Below the pieces are notes generated by a model. It searched no databases. It saw nothing but the letters and a program-made list of their open reading frames with translations, and was not told the DNA's origin. 64,000 bases of DNA. Source: Nevskiaceae bacterium. Lineage in GTDB: Bacteria > Pseudomonadota > Gammaproteobacteria > Nevskiales > Nevskiaceae. Below are positions 48,807 through 56,754 of the stretch, in pieces. The DNA lies in assembly GCA_004298465.1 (NCBI GenBank), contig SCRT01000012.1, forward strand, positions 1 to 64,000, read 5' to 3'. Position numbers and translations under genes: made by a program. Every line of letters starts with the position of its first letter. Within the stretch, counting starts at the first letter, position 1.

Positions 48807-51305
48807 ATGGTCCATCGGACATCTCTATTTTCAGCAAAAAAGCACAGGCCTGTCCTCCGGACCTTGCGGAGTGCGCTCTGGGCCATAGGGCTCGCCGGGG
48901 CCAATCTGATGTCGACCCCGGTCTGGGCTGACGATGCCACCCGGACCCAGATGGCGCAAACCTACAGCATCGCTCCCGGTCCCTTGGGGCCGGCGCTTTT
49001 GAGTTTCGCGGGTCGGGCCGGGGTCAATCTCAGTATGGATATGTCCCTCACGCACGGCTTGATGACGGAAGGCCTTAACGGCACATATGCGGTGCAAGAT
49101 GGCTTCGATCGCTTGCTCGCCGGCAGCGGCCTACGCATCCGCCAGTTGGGGGCAGGTGCCTTTACGCTTGACAGGGCACTCGAAGAAACAAAGGCGGCGG
49201 GGCAGAAGTCGGCGCCGGTGACAGCACTGGCGCCGATCATGGTAACGGGGCGTATGCAAAGCGATCTGATGTCGCCCATACAGCCGGTCACGATTCTCGC
49301 ACGCGATCAGCTCGAGACGTTGCGTGAAGGATCCGACAGCGTGGCAACGCTGCTCAGCAAGGTGATTCCGGGCATGTCCGACTCGAGCCATACAATTACC
49401 GATTTTGGGCAAACTTTGCGTGGACGCAACATGTTGGTGCTGGTCGATGGCATCCCGCTGAACACCAATCGAAATTCGTCGCGCAATCTGGCCAACATCA
49501 ATGCGGCTGATATCGATCAGATCGAAGTATTGCGCGGTAGCAGCGCCATTTATGGCAGCGGCGCAGCGGGTGGTATTGTGTCTATCCGCACCCGGCAACC
49601 CAACGGTGAGACCCGCGCTGAAACCATGGTTTCAGCCCTGACGCCGCTGTCGCGCTTAGGGGCTTCGGGATTGGGGGGCGAGATCCAGCAGTATCTGTCT
49701 GGGGGTGGTAAAAAAATCGACTACTCGCTAAGTTTGGGTCTTCAGCACGTCGGAGGATCGTTTGACGCGCAGGGTCATCGTATCGCGCCCGAACCCAGCC
49801 AGGGCGATCTGTTCGATTCCAATATCTATAGCGCTTCGGGCAAGGCGGGCTTGCAAATCGATGCCGACCAAAGATTGCAGTTCTCGGCCAGCCGCTACGA
49901 TGCCGAGCAAGATACGGACTATGCTTCCGATCCGTCAGTCGCCAAGCTTCCTCCCGGCAGCGTCCCTGCCCAGGCAATCAAGGGGCTGCAGCTTGATGAG
50001 CAGAACCAGGTACACAACACGCTGCTCAATCTCGACTACCGACATCGCGACATTGCCGGCAGCGCCTTGACGACACAGGCCTATTACCGCGACTTCTATA
50101 CTCGTTTCGCGCCATTCGACGCGCGCGCAATTTCGGTTAGAGGCGGCAATGTGGATCAGGCCTTGCAAAAATCGAACGTATTCGGCGGGCGTATAACTAT
50201 TAAGACTCCATTGGGCGTCGACGAAAATACCCAGCTAACCTGGGGAGCTGATTTCAACGACGAACGTAGCGAGATGCCGTTGGATGTGTTCGATTCGACC
50301 ATCTACGATACCAGTAGGGGCTTGCGCTTCCAGAGGACGGGGACGCTGACTTACATGCCTCCAATCACAACGCGCAGCTTGGGAGGCTTCGCGCAGCTGG
50401 AGCATCGTTTCAACAAGCAGTGGGCGGTACAAGCTGGGGCTCGCTACGATTGGGCCAGTGCCCGCTTTGATGAATTCGTGCCGCTGTCGCAATTGCATGT
50501 TGCCGATCCGCGCTCCGTGGCGGGAGGCACGATACAGTATGGCGCATGGACCTACAACGCAGGCGTGGTCTTCAATCCCATCGACGGGTATGAGTTCTAC
50601 GCTTCATATAGCCAGGGATTCGAATTACCCGATATAGGCTTGCAGGTACGCAATGCCACGCCAGAATTCAATTTTGACGGTTCCAATCTCGAACCTGTCA
50701 AGACGGACACCGTCGAATTGGGCTGGCGCGGTACCTTCGCCAATGTCGACGCCAATCTCAGCGTCTTCCATTCGAAATCCGACCTGGGAGCGGTCCAGAG
50801 CTTCAATCATGGGCTGAGCCTGCTGCGCACCAAAGAACGAGTCTACGGGATAGAGAGTGGGCTGGATTACTTCAGCGACGATGAAAAGTGGGTGGCCGGC
50901 GGTACATTTACCTGGATGAAGGGCGTAGAACAGCCGCAAAGCAGCGATAGCTATCGGAATCTGACAGGCTACCGCATACCGCCATTGAAACTGACTGCCT
51001 ACCTCGAATACAACCCTACACAACAATGGAGCTATCGAGTCCAAGGGACCCACTTCGCCTCCAAGGATTATCGCTTGAATGGGGAAACCAGCTTCGGCAG
51101 ACGGCAGACAAACGGATATGCGACGGTTGACGTGACCAGCCGCTGGACAATTAACGACAAGAATAAAGTCACTTTCGGGGTGCAGAATCTGTTCAACCAC
51201 TATTACTATCCGCTGTACAGCCAGCTGATGCGAAACAGCAACAATACAAGTCATCTACCTGCTCCCGGTGCGGTATTGACCGTCAGTTATACCCACGAGT
51301 GGTGA
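48807..51305 (+). CDS. TonB-dependent receptor with N-terminal STN signalling domain
   Basis: A FecA-type outer-membrane receptor of 832 aa, likely for a ferric siderophore or similar chelate. Seen: signal peptide ending near PVWA, an STN domain (about 50-115: YSIAPGPLGPALLSFAGRAG), a TonB-box-like APIMVTG, the plug (GRNMLVLVDGIPLN, DIDQIEVLRGSSAIYGSGA) and a barrel ending in aromatic Trp (VSYTHEW). AAGGAG lies before the ATG. The STN domain normally talks to a FecR/FecI pair, but none is adjacent; an IS256 relic lies upstream instead. Composition is visibly more AT-rich than surrounding genes, consistent with transfer. Confidence 0.93.
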   Translation: MVHRTSLFSAKKHRPVLRTLRSALWAIGLAGANLMSTPVWADDATRTQMAQTYSIAPGPLGPALLSFAGRAGVNLSMDMSLTHGLMTEGLNGTYAVQDGFDRLLAGSGLRIRQLGAGAFTLDRALEETKAAGQKSAPVTALAPIMVTGRMQSDLMSPIQPVTILARDQLETLREGSDSVATLLSKVIPGMSDSSHTITDFGQTLRGRNMLVLVDGIPLNTNRNSSRNLANINAADIDQIEVLRGSSAIYGSGAAGGIVSIRTRQPNGETRAETMVSALTPLSRLGASGLGGEIQQYLSGGGKKIDYSLSLGLQHVGGSFDAQGHRIAPEPSQGDLFDSNIYSASGKAGLQIDADQRLQFSASRYDAEQDTDYASDPSVAKLPPGSVPAQAIKGLQLDEQNQVHNTLLNLDYRHRDIAGSALTTQAYYRDFYTRFAPFDARAISVRGGNVDQALQKSNVFGGRITIKTPLGVDENTQLTWGADFNDERSEMPLDVFDSTIYDTSRGLRFQRTGTLTYMPPITTRSLGGFAQLEHRFNKQWAVQAGARYDWASARFDEFVPLSQLHVADPRSVAGGTIQYGAWTYNAGVVFNPIDGYEFYASYSQGFELPDIGLQVRNATPEFNFDGSNLEPVKTDTVELGWRGTFANVDANLSVFHSKSDLGAVQSFNHGLSLLRTKERVYGIESGLDYFSDDEKWVAGGTFTWMKGVEQPQSSDSYRNLTGYRIPPLKLTAYLEYNPTQQWSYRVQGTHFASKDYRLNGETSFGRRQTNGYATVDVTSRWTINDKNKVTFGVQNLFNHYYYPLYSQLMRNSNNTSHLPAPGAVLTVSYTHEW

Positions 51306-52531
51306 TGTGGGGCAGGTCCATGCGAAGATTCTGGCGCAACGTACATCGTTGTTGCGGATTGGGGCTGGCATGCTTTCTGTTCGTCAACGCGCTCAGTGGC
51401 AGCGTCATTGCGTTCGAGCATGAGCTGGATGTTTGGCTCAATCCGACGCTGTTCCGTACGCCAGGGCGGGGCGCGGCGCTCGAGCCGGATCGGCTGATCT
51501 CGGTTATCGAACGTCAAGACCCACGTCTGCGGGTGGCCTTGTTACCCTTGGATGCCCGTCCGGGAGAGTCGATCGAGGTGCAGGTTGAGCGGCGTCATGA
51601 TCTGGCAGACGGGCAGACAAAGCTGGGCTTTGACCGGTTGTTCGTCGATCCGGCCACCGGTCATATACTGGGAAAACGTCAATGGGGCGAAGTGCGCTTC
51701 GATCGGGTTCATCTTCTGCCCATGATGAACCGGCTGCATCGGTCCATGCTGTTGCCCGGACAATGGGGCCGCTGGCTGCTTGGAGGAATAGCAATTGCCT
51801 GGCTGGGGTTGACGCTGGTGGGTGTCTATCTGACACTGCCTGCGGCGCGCGGGGTGCGAGACAAACGAACTGCCCGAACGCATCGCCTCACCTCTTCTTT
51901 TTGGTCGCGCTGGCGACCTGCTTGGCGAATGCGTGTCGGAACACGGGGCACATGCTCGACCTTCGAGCTGCACCGGGCAACGGGATTATGGACGGCAGCG
52001 GCTGCCTTGCTGCTAGCCTTCACGGGCATGTCGCTGAACTTGGCCAACGAGATAGTCAAGCCGACTGTTGCCCTGTTGAGTCCTGTTACTCCTCATCCTT
52101 TGAGTGCGCTGCCTCGACTGAAAGAGTTTCCCATGGCGCCAACTCTATCCGGGAGTCAAGCCGTAAACTTTGCTTTTGACGCCCTGCCGAGCCAGTCGAA
52201 GATCTTTAACCCGTGGTACATGAGCCACATACCAGACTTGGGCGTTTACCGTGTGGCATTCAAAGAACCGGGATTCCGCAAGAATGTGGGAAGCCTGCGC
52301 TATGAACAACTCTATATCGATGATAATTCAGGTGCGCTGCGCAGCATATATGGCTATAACAGCGGTAGTTCAGCCGATCGTTTTCTTATTTGGCAATATC
52401 CATTGCACTCCGGCAAGGTATTGGGAGTCTACGGCCGAATTGGGGTTTGCCTCTCAGGGTTGCTTGTCGCATTGCTGTGTGCCGCGGGCGTATATCTGTA
52501 CTGGTGCAGAAGTTGGCGCTTCAACTTGTGA
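51305..52531 (+). CDS. PepSY-associated transmembrane (PepSY_TM) protein, iron-uptake associated
   Basis: An inner-membrane protein of about 408 aa with four hydrophobic helices: LGLACFLFVNALSGSVIAF, LLGGIAIAWLGLTLVGVYL, LWTAAAALLLAFTGMSLNL and CLSGLLVALLCAAGVYLYW, and a periplasmic PepSY-like region between the first two. Family relatives next to siderophore receptors (PiuB/FoxB-like) are thought to reduce or release iron. Conserved His residues (NVHRCCG, NRLHRSM, ELHRATG) resemble haem-ligand positions. The ATG at 51305 overlaps the receptor stop (TGATG); ATG at 51320 is an alternative. Clearly an operon with the receptor. Confidence 0.87.
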   Translation: MWGRSMRRFWRNVHRCCGLGLACFLFVNALSGSVIAFEHELDVWLNPTLFRTPGRGAALEPDRLISVIERQDPRLRVALLPLDARPGESIEVQVERRHDLADGQTKLGFDRLFVDPATGHILGKRQWGEVRFDRVHLLPMMNRLHRSMLLPGQWGRWLLGGIAIAWLGLTLVGVYLTLPAARGVRDKRTARTHRLTSSFWSRWRPAWRMRVGTRGTCSTFELHRATGLWTAAAALLLAFTGMSLNLANEIVKPTVALLSPVTPHPLSALPRLKEFPMAPTLSGSQAVNFAFDALPSQSKIFNPWYMSHIPDLGVYRVAFKEPGFRKNVGSLRYEQLYIDDNSGALRSIYGYNSGSSADRFLIWQYPLHSGKVLGVYGRIGVCLSGLLVALLCAAGVYLYWCRSWRFNL

Positions 52532-52636
52532 TAATCACTGCTTTGGATGACTCACCATTCCAATAGGTACCTCTGGGGTATTCCGCGTTGAAGGGCAGGA
52601 GCCGCTATTCGGCGATACTCGAGATAGTACAGACGT

Positions 52637-52677
52637 TTCGAGTGCAGGGTGCCCTTGAGATCGCCAAGGCCGAGTGC
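52637..52677 (-). repeat. relic B, related to 48201-48240
   Basis: This copy is better preserved. On the minus strand the surrounding frame reads LKNRTLQHMKDALGLGDLKG and continues for some 20 residues without a start, like a gene fragment. With relic A in the same orientation it brackets the receptor/PepSY pair. It lies in the otherwise gene-free 52532-52804 gap. The parent gene is not recognised; a transposase is possible. Confidence 0.45.
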
Positions 52678-52804
52678 GTCTTTCATGTGTTGCAATGTGC
52701 GGTTCTTCAAGGCTCGGTGGCAAGCGGGCGGTCGTACGGGAATGGGTTTGTCGCGGACGATGGAAAGGTATCGGGACGATGAGGTTGCTGATTGGAGGAA
52801 TGCT

Positions 52805-53575
52805 ATGACAAATTACCACGACATCCGGGCGGAAACGACGGGCGACGTCACCACCGTCATCCTCGCCCGCCCCGAGCGCCGCAATGCGGTGGACGGGCGC
52901 ATGGCGGCGGAGCTGGCGGTGGCATTTCGTGCATTCGAGGCATCGCCTGCGAAGGTGGCGGTGCTGTGGGGCGACGGCGGCACGTTCTGTGCCGGGGCGG
53001 ATCTGAAGGCCGTGAACACGCCGCGCGGAAACCGCGTGCAGGCGGAGGGTGACGGGCCGATGGGCGTTTCGCGCCTGCAGCTGTCGAAGCCGGTGATCGC
53101 AGCGGTCAGCGGCCATGCCGTGGCCGGCGGGCTGGAACTGGCGTTGTGGTGCGATCTGCGCGTGGCCGAGCAGAGTGCCGTGTTCGGGGTGTTCTGCCGG
53201 CGCTGGGGCGTGCCGCTGATCGACGGCGGTACGGTGCGCCTGCCGCGGCTCATCGGCCAGTCGCGCGCGCTGGACATGATCCTCACCGGGCGCCCGGTGC
53301 AGGCCGACGAGGCCGAACGCTTCGGCCTGGCGAATCGCGTGGTGCCGGACGGGCAGGCCCGGCCGCAGGCCGAGGCGCTGGCGACGCGGATCGCCGCTTT
53401 CCCGCAGACCTGCCTGCGCGGCGACCGCGCCTCGGTGCTGGCGCAATGGAGCTTGCCGGAAGCGGCGGCGATGGTGCAGGAGTTCACGATCGGCATGACG
53501 TCGCTTGCGGCCGACGGCCGCCGCGGTGCCGACCGCTTTGTTGCCGGGGCCGGGCGGCACGGCGATTTCGGTTAG
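52805..53575 (+). CDS. crotonase-fold protein with atypical active site (annotated enoyl-CoA hydratase family)
   Basis: A 256-residue crotonase-superfamily protein. Seen: ILARPERRNAVDGRM, GTFCAGADLKAV (first oxyanion-hole Gly region), and SGHAVAGGLELALWCDLRVA (second oxyanion-hole region). In true hydratases two catalytic glutamates follow in the GxxE...GGT region, but here the sequence reads FGVFCRRWGVPLIDGGTVRL, so both positions are changed. It may therefore be an isomerase-, thioesterase- or hydrolase-like member. GGAGGA lies 5 bases before the ATG. It stands alone after the accessory segment. Confidence 0.85.
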   Translation: MTNYHDIRAETTGDVTTVILARPERRNAVDGRMAAELAVAFRAFEASPAKVAVLWGDGGTFCAGADLKAVNTPRGNRVQAEGDGPMGVSRLQLSKPVIAAVSGHAVAGGLELALWCDLRVAEQSAVFGVFCRRWGVPLIDGGTVRLPRLIGQSRALDMILTGRPVQADEAERFGLANRVVPDGQARPQAEALATRIAAFPQTCLRGDRASVLAQWSLPEAAAMVQEFTIGMTSLAADGRRGADRFVAGAGRHGDFG

Positions 53576-53606
53576 GGAAACTCTGAATAACCTTGCCTTC
53601 TGCCGC

Positions 53607-54479
53607 TCACTCCTCGCTGTTCACCGCCTTCGTGCACGGCGCGGCCGGGTCCATCCGCACGTCGAGTTGCCGGGCCGGGAGCGCCAACCCCAACTCGCCC
53701 AGGCGGTTCTTGATGCGCTCGATCAGGGCAAAGCGGGCATTCCAGTATTCCGCCGTTGCGGCTGAAGCCGATACGCGCAGGTCGACCCCGGTGTCGCCGA
53801 GATTCGTGACGGAGACCTGTGGCGCAGGCTGCGCGAGAAAGCGCGGGTCCTGCCGCGCAAGGCCAAGCAGTTCGTCCTTCACGGTGGCGAGGTTGGCGCC
53901 ATAGGGCACGCGAACCGTGAGGTTCATCTTGCGGGTCGCGCTGGAGCTGTAGTTGATGATCTTCGCCTGCACGATGCTGCCGTTCGGGATGATCGCGACG
54001 CAGTTGTCGTCCGTCGCCAGCGTGGTGGAAAAGATGCTGATTTCCTGCACCGTGCCATTGGTTCCCGCCACCTCGACGTAGTCGCCGATCTTGAATGGGC
54101 GCAGGCTCACGAGCATCACGCCGGCGGCGAAGTGCGCCAGCGAATCCTTCAGCGACAGCGCCACGGCCAGGCCGGCGGCGCCGAAGATGGCAATCAGCGA
54201 CGTCGTTTGCACGCCGACTTGGGTGAGTGCCGCGATGGCCACGAATGTCAGCAGTGCCGCGAGAATCAGCCGGGCGAGGAACCGGCCGATTGTCGGCCCG
54301 GTGCGTTCCTCGATCGCTGGCGTTGCGATGGCGACGATGCGCCCGGCCAGCCATTTGCCGATCAGCAGGATCAGCAGGGCGGCGAGGATGTTGTACAGAT
54401 ACGGCGTCAGGTTGTGGCTGGCGAACTGCAGGGCCTGGTTCCAGACCTGTTCCGAGAAATGGGGAGCGTTTCCAAGCAT
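53607..54479 (-). CDS. small-conductance mechanosensitive channel, MscS family
   Basis: An inner-membrane tension-gated channel releasing solutes on osmotic downshock. Seen (290 aa, the size of E. coli MscS): three N-terminal helices including NILAALLILLIGKWLAGRIV and LILAALLTFVAIAAL, the pore helix IAIFGAAGLAVALSLKDSLA with the Gly/Ala packing pattern, then the beta domain LRPFKIGDYVEVAGTNGTV and a C-terminal alpha/beta cage domain. It is convergent with the crotonase gene and upstream of the carboxylase operon but with a clear gap. Confidence 0.93.
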   Translation of the reverse strand: MLGNAPHFSEQVWNQALQFASHNLTPYLYNILAALLILLIGKWLAGRIVAIATPAIEERTGPTIGRFLARLILAALLTFVAIAALTQVGVQTTSLIAIFGAAGLAVALSLKDSLAHFAAGVMLVSLRPFKIGDYVEVAGTNGTVQEISIFSTTLATDDNCVAIIPNGSIVQAKIINYSSSATRKMNLTVRVPYGANLATVKDELLGLARQDPRFLAQPAPQVSVTNLGDTGVDLRVSASAATAEYWNARFALIERIKNRLGELGLALPARQLDVRMDPAAPCTKAVNSEE

Positions 54480-54623
54480 GTTCGGGCGGGCTCCAAGAAT
54501 GGGGAAGTCTTGGAGGGTAACGCAAAGGCTGGCCCTGGCGCGCGATGCCGCGCTTGCCGAAGTCGCTGCCCGGTGCCGATTTCCGGTGCTGCCTTTGCCA
54601 CGGCATCGGGATGCGGAAGCGCC

Positions 54624-56231
54624 CTACATGCGGAAGATGCCGTAGCGCGGGTCGCCGATCGGCGCATTGAGTGTGGCCGAGATCGCGATGCCGAGCGCGT
54701 TGCGTGTATCCACCGGGTCGAGGATGCCGTCATCCCAGATCTCGGACGTGCTCCAGTAGGCGCTCTGCTTGCGCTCGAACTCGGCCACCACCGGGTCGTG
54801 GATCGCGGCGCGCGCCTCCGGCGTCAGCGTCTTGCCGAGGCGGGCGAGCTGGCGAGCCTTCACGTCCACCAGCGTGTTCGCGGCCTGTTCCGCGCCCATC
54901 ACCGAAATCTGCGACTGTGGCCATGAGAACAGGAAGCGCGAATCGTAGGCGCGGCCGGACATGCCGTAATTGCCGGCGCCGAAGGATCCGTGGCACATCA
55001 CGGTGAACTTCGGCACCACGCAGTTCGCCACCGCCATGATCATCTTCGCGCCGTCCTTGGTGATGCCACGCCGTTCGTATTCGCGGCCGACCATGAAGCC
55101 GGTGATGTTTTGCAGGAACAGGATCGGCGTGCGGCCCTGATTGCACAGCTCGATGAAGTGCGTGCCCTTGAGCGTGGAGTCGTTGAACAGCACGCCGTTG
55201 TTGGCGAGGATACCGATCTTGTAGCCCCACAGCTGCGCGAAGCCGCACACCAGCGTCTTGCCGTAGTTCGCCTGGTATTCGTGGAAACGCGAGCCGTCGA
55301 CGAGGCGTGCGATGACCTCGTGCATGTCGAATTGCGTCTTGATGTCCTGCGGCAGCACGCCGTAGAGCTCCGCCGGGTCGTAGTACGGCGCCTCCGGCTC
55401 CTGCGACTCGACGCGCGCCTTGTCCGGTGTCTTGAACTGCGCCACGACGTCCCGCGCGATGGCGATGGCTTCTTCCTCGGAACCCGCCGGGTAGTCCGCC
55501 ACGCCCGACACCGAAGTGTGCATGTCGGCCCCACCGAGCTCGTCCACGGTGTTCTCCTCGCCGGTGGCGGACTTCACCAGCGGCGGGCCGGCGAGGAAGA
55601 TCGCGCCGGTACCGCGCTTGATCACGCTGTAGTCCGACAGCGCCGGGATGTACGCGCCGCCGGCCGTGCAGTGGCCGAGCACCACCGCCACCTGCTGCAC
55701 GCCCATGCGCGACAGCACCGCCTGGTTCCGGAAGATGCGCCCGGCGTGGTACTTGTCCGGGAAGAATTCCGACTGCATGGGCAGGAAGCCGCCGGCCGAA
55801 TCGCACAGGTGCACGACGGGGATGTGGTTCTCGATGGCGATGTCCATCGCGCGCACGATCTTCTTCACCGACTGCGGATACCACGCCCCGCCCTTCACGG
55901 ACGCGTCGCCGGCGTTGACCAGCACCTCGTGGCCGGAGACCACGCCGATGCCGGTCATGCAGCCGGCGCCAGGCACCTTGCCGTCGTAGGACTCGCCGGC
56001 CGCCAGCGTGGACAGTTCCAGGAACGGCGTGCCGGGGTCGAGCAGCAGGTCGAGGCGCTCGCGCACCGTCAGCTTGCCCTGCTTGCGCAGGCGGTCGATG
56101 TCGCGTTGTGGGCGGTCGAAGCGCGCCGCGCGCTCCTTTTCATGGAATTCCGCGGCCAGCTTGCGGTTGTGCTCGGCGTTGGCACGGAACTGGGCGGAGG
56201 CCGTATTGAGCTTCGATTCGATGCGTTTCAT
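54624..56231 (-). CDS. acyl-CoA carboxylase carboxyltransferase (beta) subunit, MccB/AtuC-like
   Basis: The carboxyltransferase half of a biotin-dependent acyl-CoA carboxylase, 535 aa. Seen: MTGIGVVSGHEVLVNAGDAS, VKGGAWYPQSVKKIVRAMDI, VHLCDSAGGFLPMQSEFFPD, GHCTAGGAYIPALSDYSVI (oxyanion/acyl-CoA site), LAGPPLVKSATGE and FLQNITGFMVGREYERRGI. This arrangement matches 3-methylcrotonyl-CoA and geranyl-CoA carboxylases more than acetyl- or propionyl-CoA carboxylases. The exact substrate is undetermined. Its ATG overlaps the stop of the biotin carrier gene (ATGA). Last gene of the minus-strand operon from 59760. Confidence 0.92.
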   Translation of the reverse strand: MKRIESKLNTASAQFRANAEHNRKLAAEFHEKERAARFDRPQRDIDRLRKQGKLTVRERLDLLLDPGTPFLELSTLAAGESYDGKVPGAGCMTGIGVVSGHEVLVNAGDASVKGGAWYPQSVKKIVRAMDIAIENHIPVVHLCDSAGGFLPMQSEFFPDKYHAGRIFRNQAVLSRMGVQQVAVVLGHCTAGGAYIPALSDYSVIKRGTGAIFLAGPPLVKSATGEENTVDELGGADMHTSVSGVADYPAGSEEEAIAIARDVVAQFKTPDKARVESQEPEAPYYDPAELYGVLPQDIKTQFDMHEVIARLVDGSRFHEYQANYGKTLVCGFAQLWGYKIGILANNGVLFNDSTLKGTHFIELCNQGRTPILFLQNITGFMVGREYERRGITKDGAKMIMAVANCVVPKFTVMCHGSFGAGNYGMSGRAYDSRFLFSWPQSQISVMGAEQAANTLVDVKARQLARLGKTLTPEARAAIHDPVVAEFERKQSAYWSTSEIWDDGILDPVDTRNALGIAISATLNAPIGDPRYGIFRM

Positions 56232-56746
56232 GCCGCACCTCCCTCGGCGTCCGCAGCGGGTTGCAGGGCGACGAGCAAGGCGTCGCGTTCGAAGGTCTGG
56301 CCTTTTTCGTAGGCCACGGTGGCGATCACGCCATCGCGCGGTGCGGTGATCGTCGTTTCCATCTTCATGCTCTCCATCACCAGCAGCGCCTGGCCGCGTG
56401 TCACCGCCTCGCCCTCCTGCACGGCGACGGCCACGATGCTGCCCGGCATCGGTGCGCGGATCGTGTCCGCTGCACCGCCGCGCGCCGTGGCTTCGAAGTG
56501 CGCGAGCGGGTCGACGTAGCGCAGCGCATGGGCTTCGCCGTCGAGCTGGATGAAGACGTCGTCTCCAGCCGTGATGAGGCGCAGGTCGTGCGTGTGCCCC
56601 GCGATCCGCAACCGGGCGCGATGCGCGCCGCAGCTTTCCATCTCGAAAGGAATCACCTGGTCGCCAAGGTGCAGGCGGTAGCCGTGCGCGGCGCGGGAGA
56701 GTTCGATGGCGTGTTCGGCGGCGCCGAGCTTGAACGTGCTTTTCAT
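56228..56746 (-). CDS. stand-alone biotin carboxyl carrier protein of the acyl-CoA carboxylase
   Basis: A 172-residue protein whose C-terminal 75 residues are a biotinyl domain: TIRAPMPGSIVAVAVQEGEA, then the biotinylation site ESMKMETTI (modified Lys in MKM) near residue 125 and FERDALLVAL. The N-terminal part (SRAAHGYRLHLGDQVIPFE) resembles the linker region that joins biotin carboxylase to carrier in MccA/PccA-type alpha subunits. Here it is encoded as a separate gene, 8 bases after biotin carboxylase. A GAGG lies before the ATG at 56746. Confidence 0.9.
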   Translation of the reverse strand: MKSTFKLGAAEHAIELSRAAHGYRLHLGDQVIPFEMESCGAHRARLRIAGHTHDLRLITAGDDVFIQLDGEAHALRYVDPLAHFEATARGGAADTIRAPMPGSIVAVAVQEGEAVTRGQALLVMESMKMETTITAPRDGVIATVAYEKGQTFERDALLVALQPAADAEGGAA

Positions 56747-56754
56747 CTCGGGCC

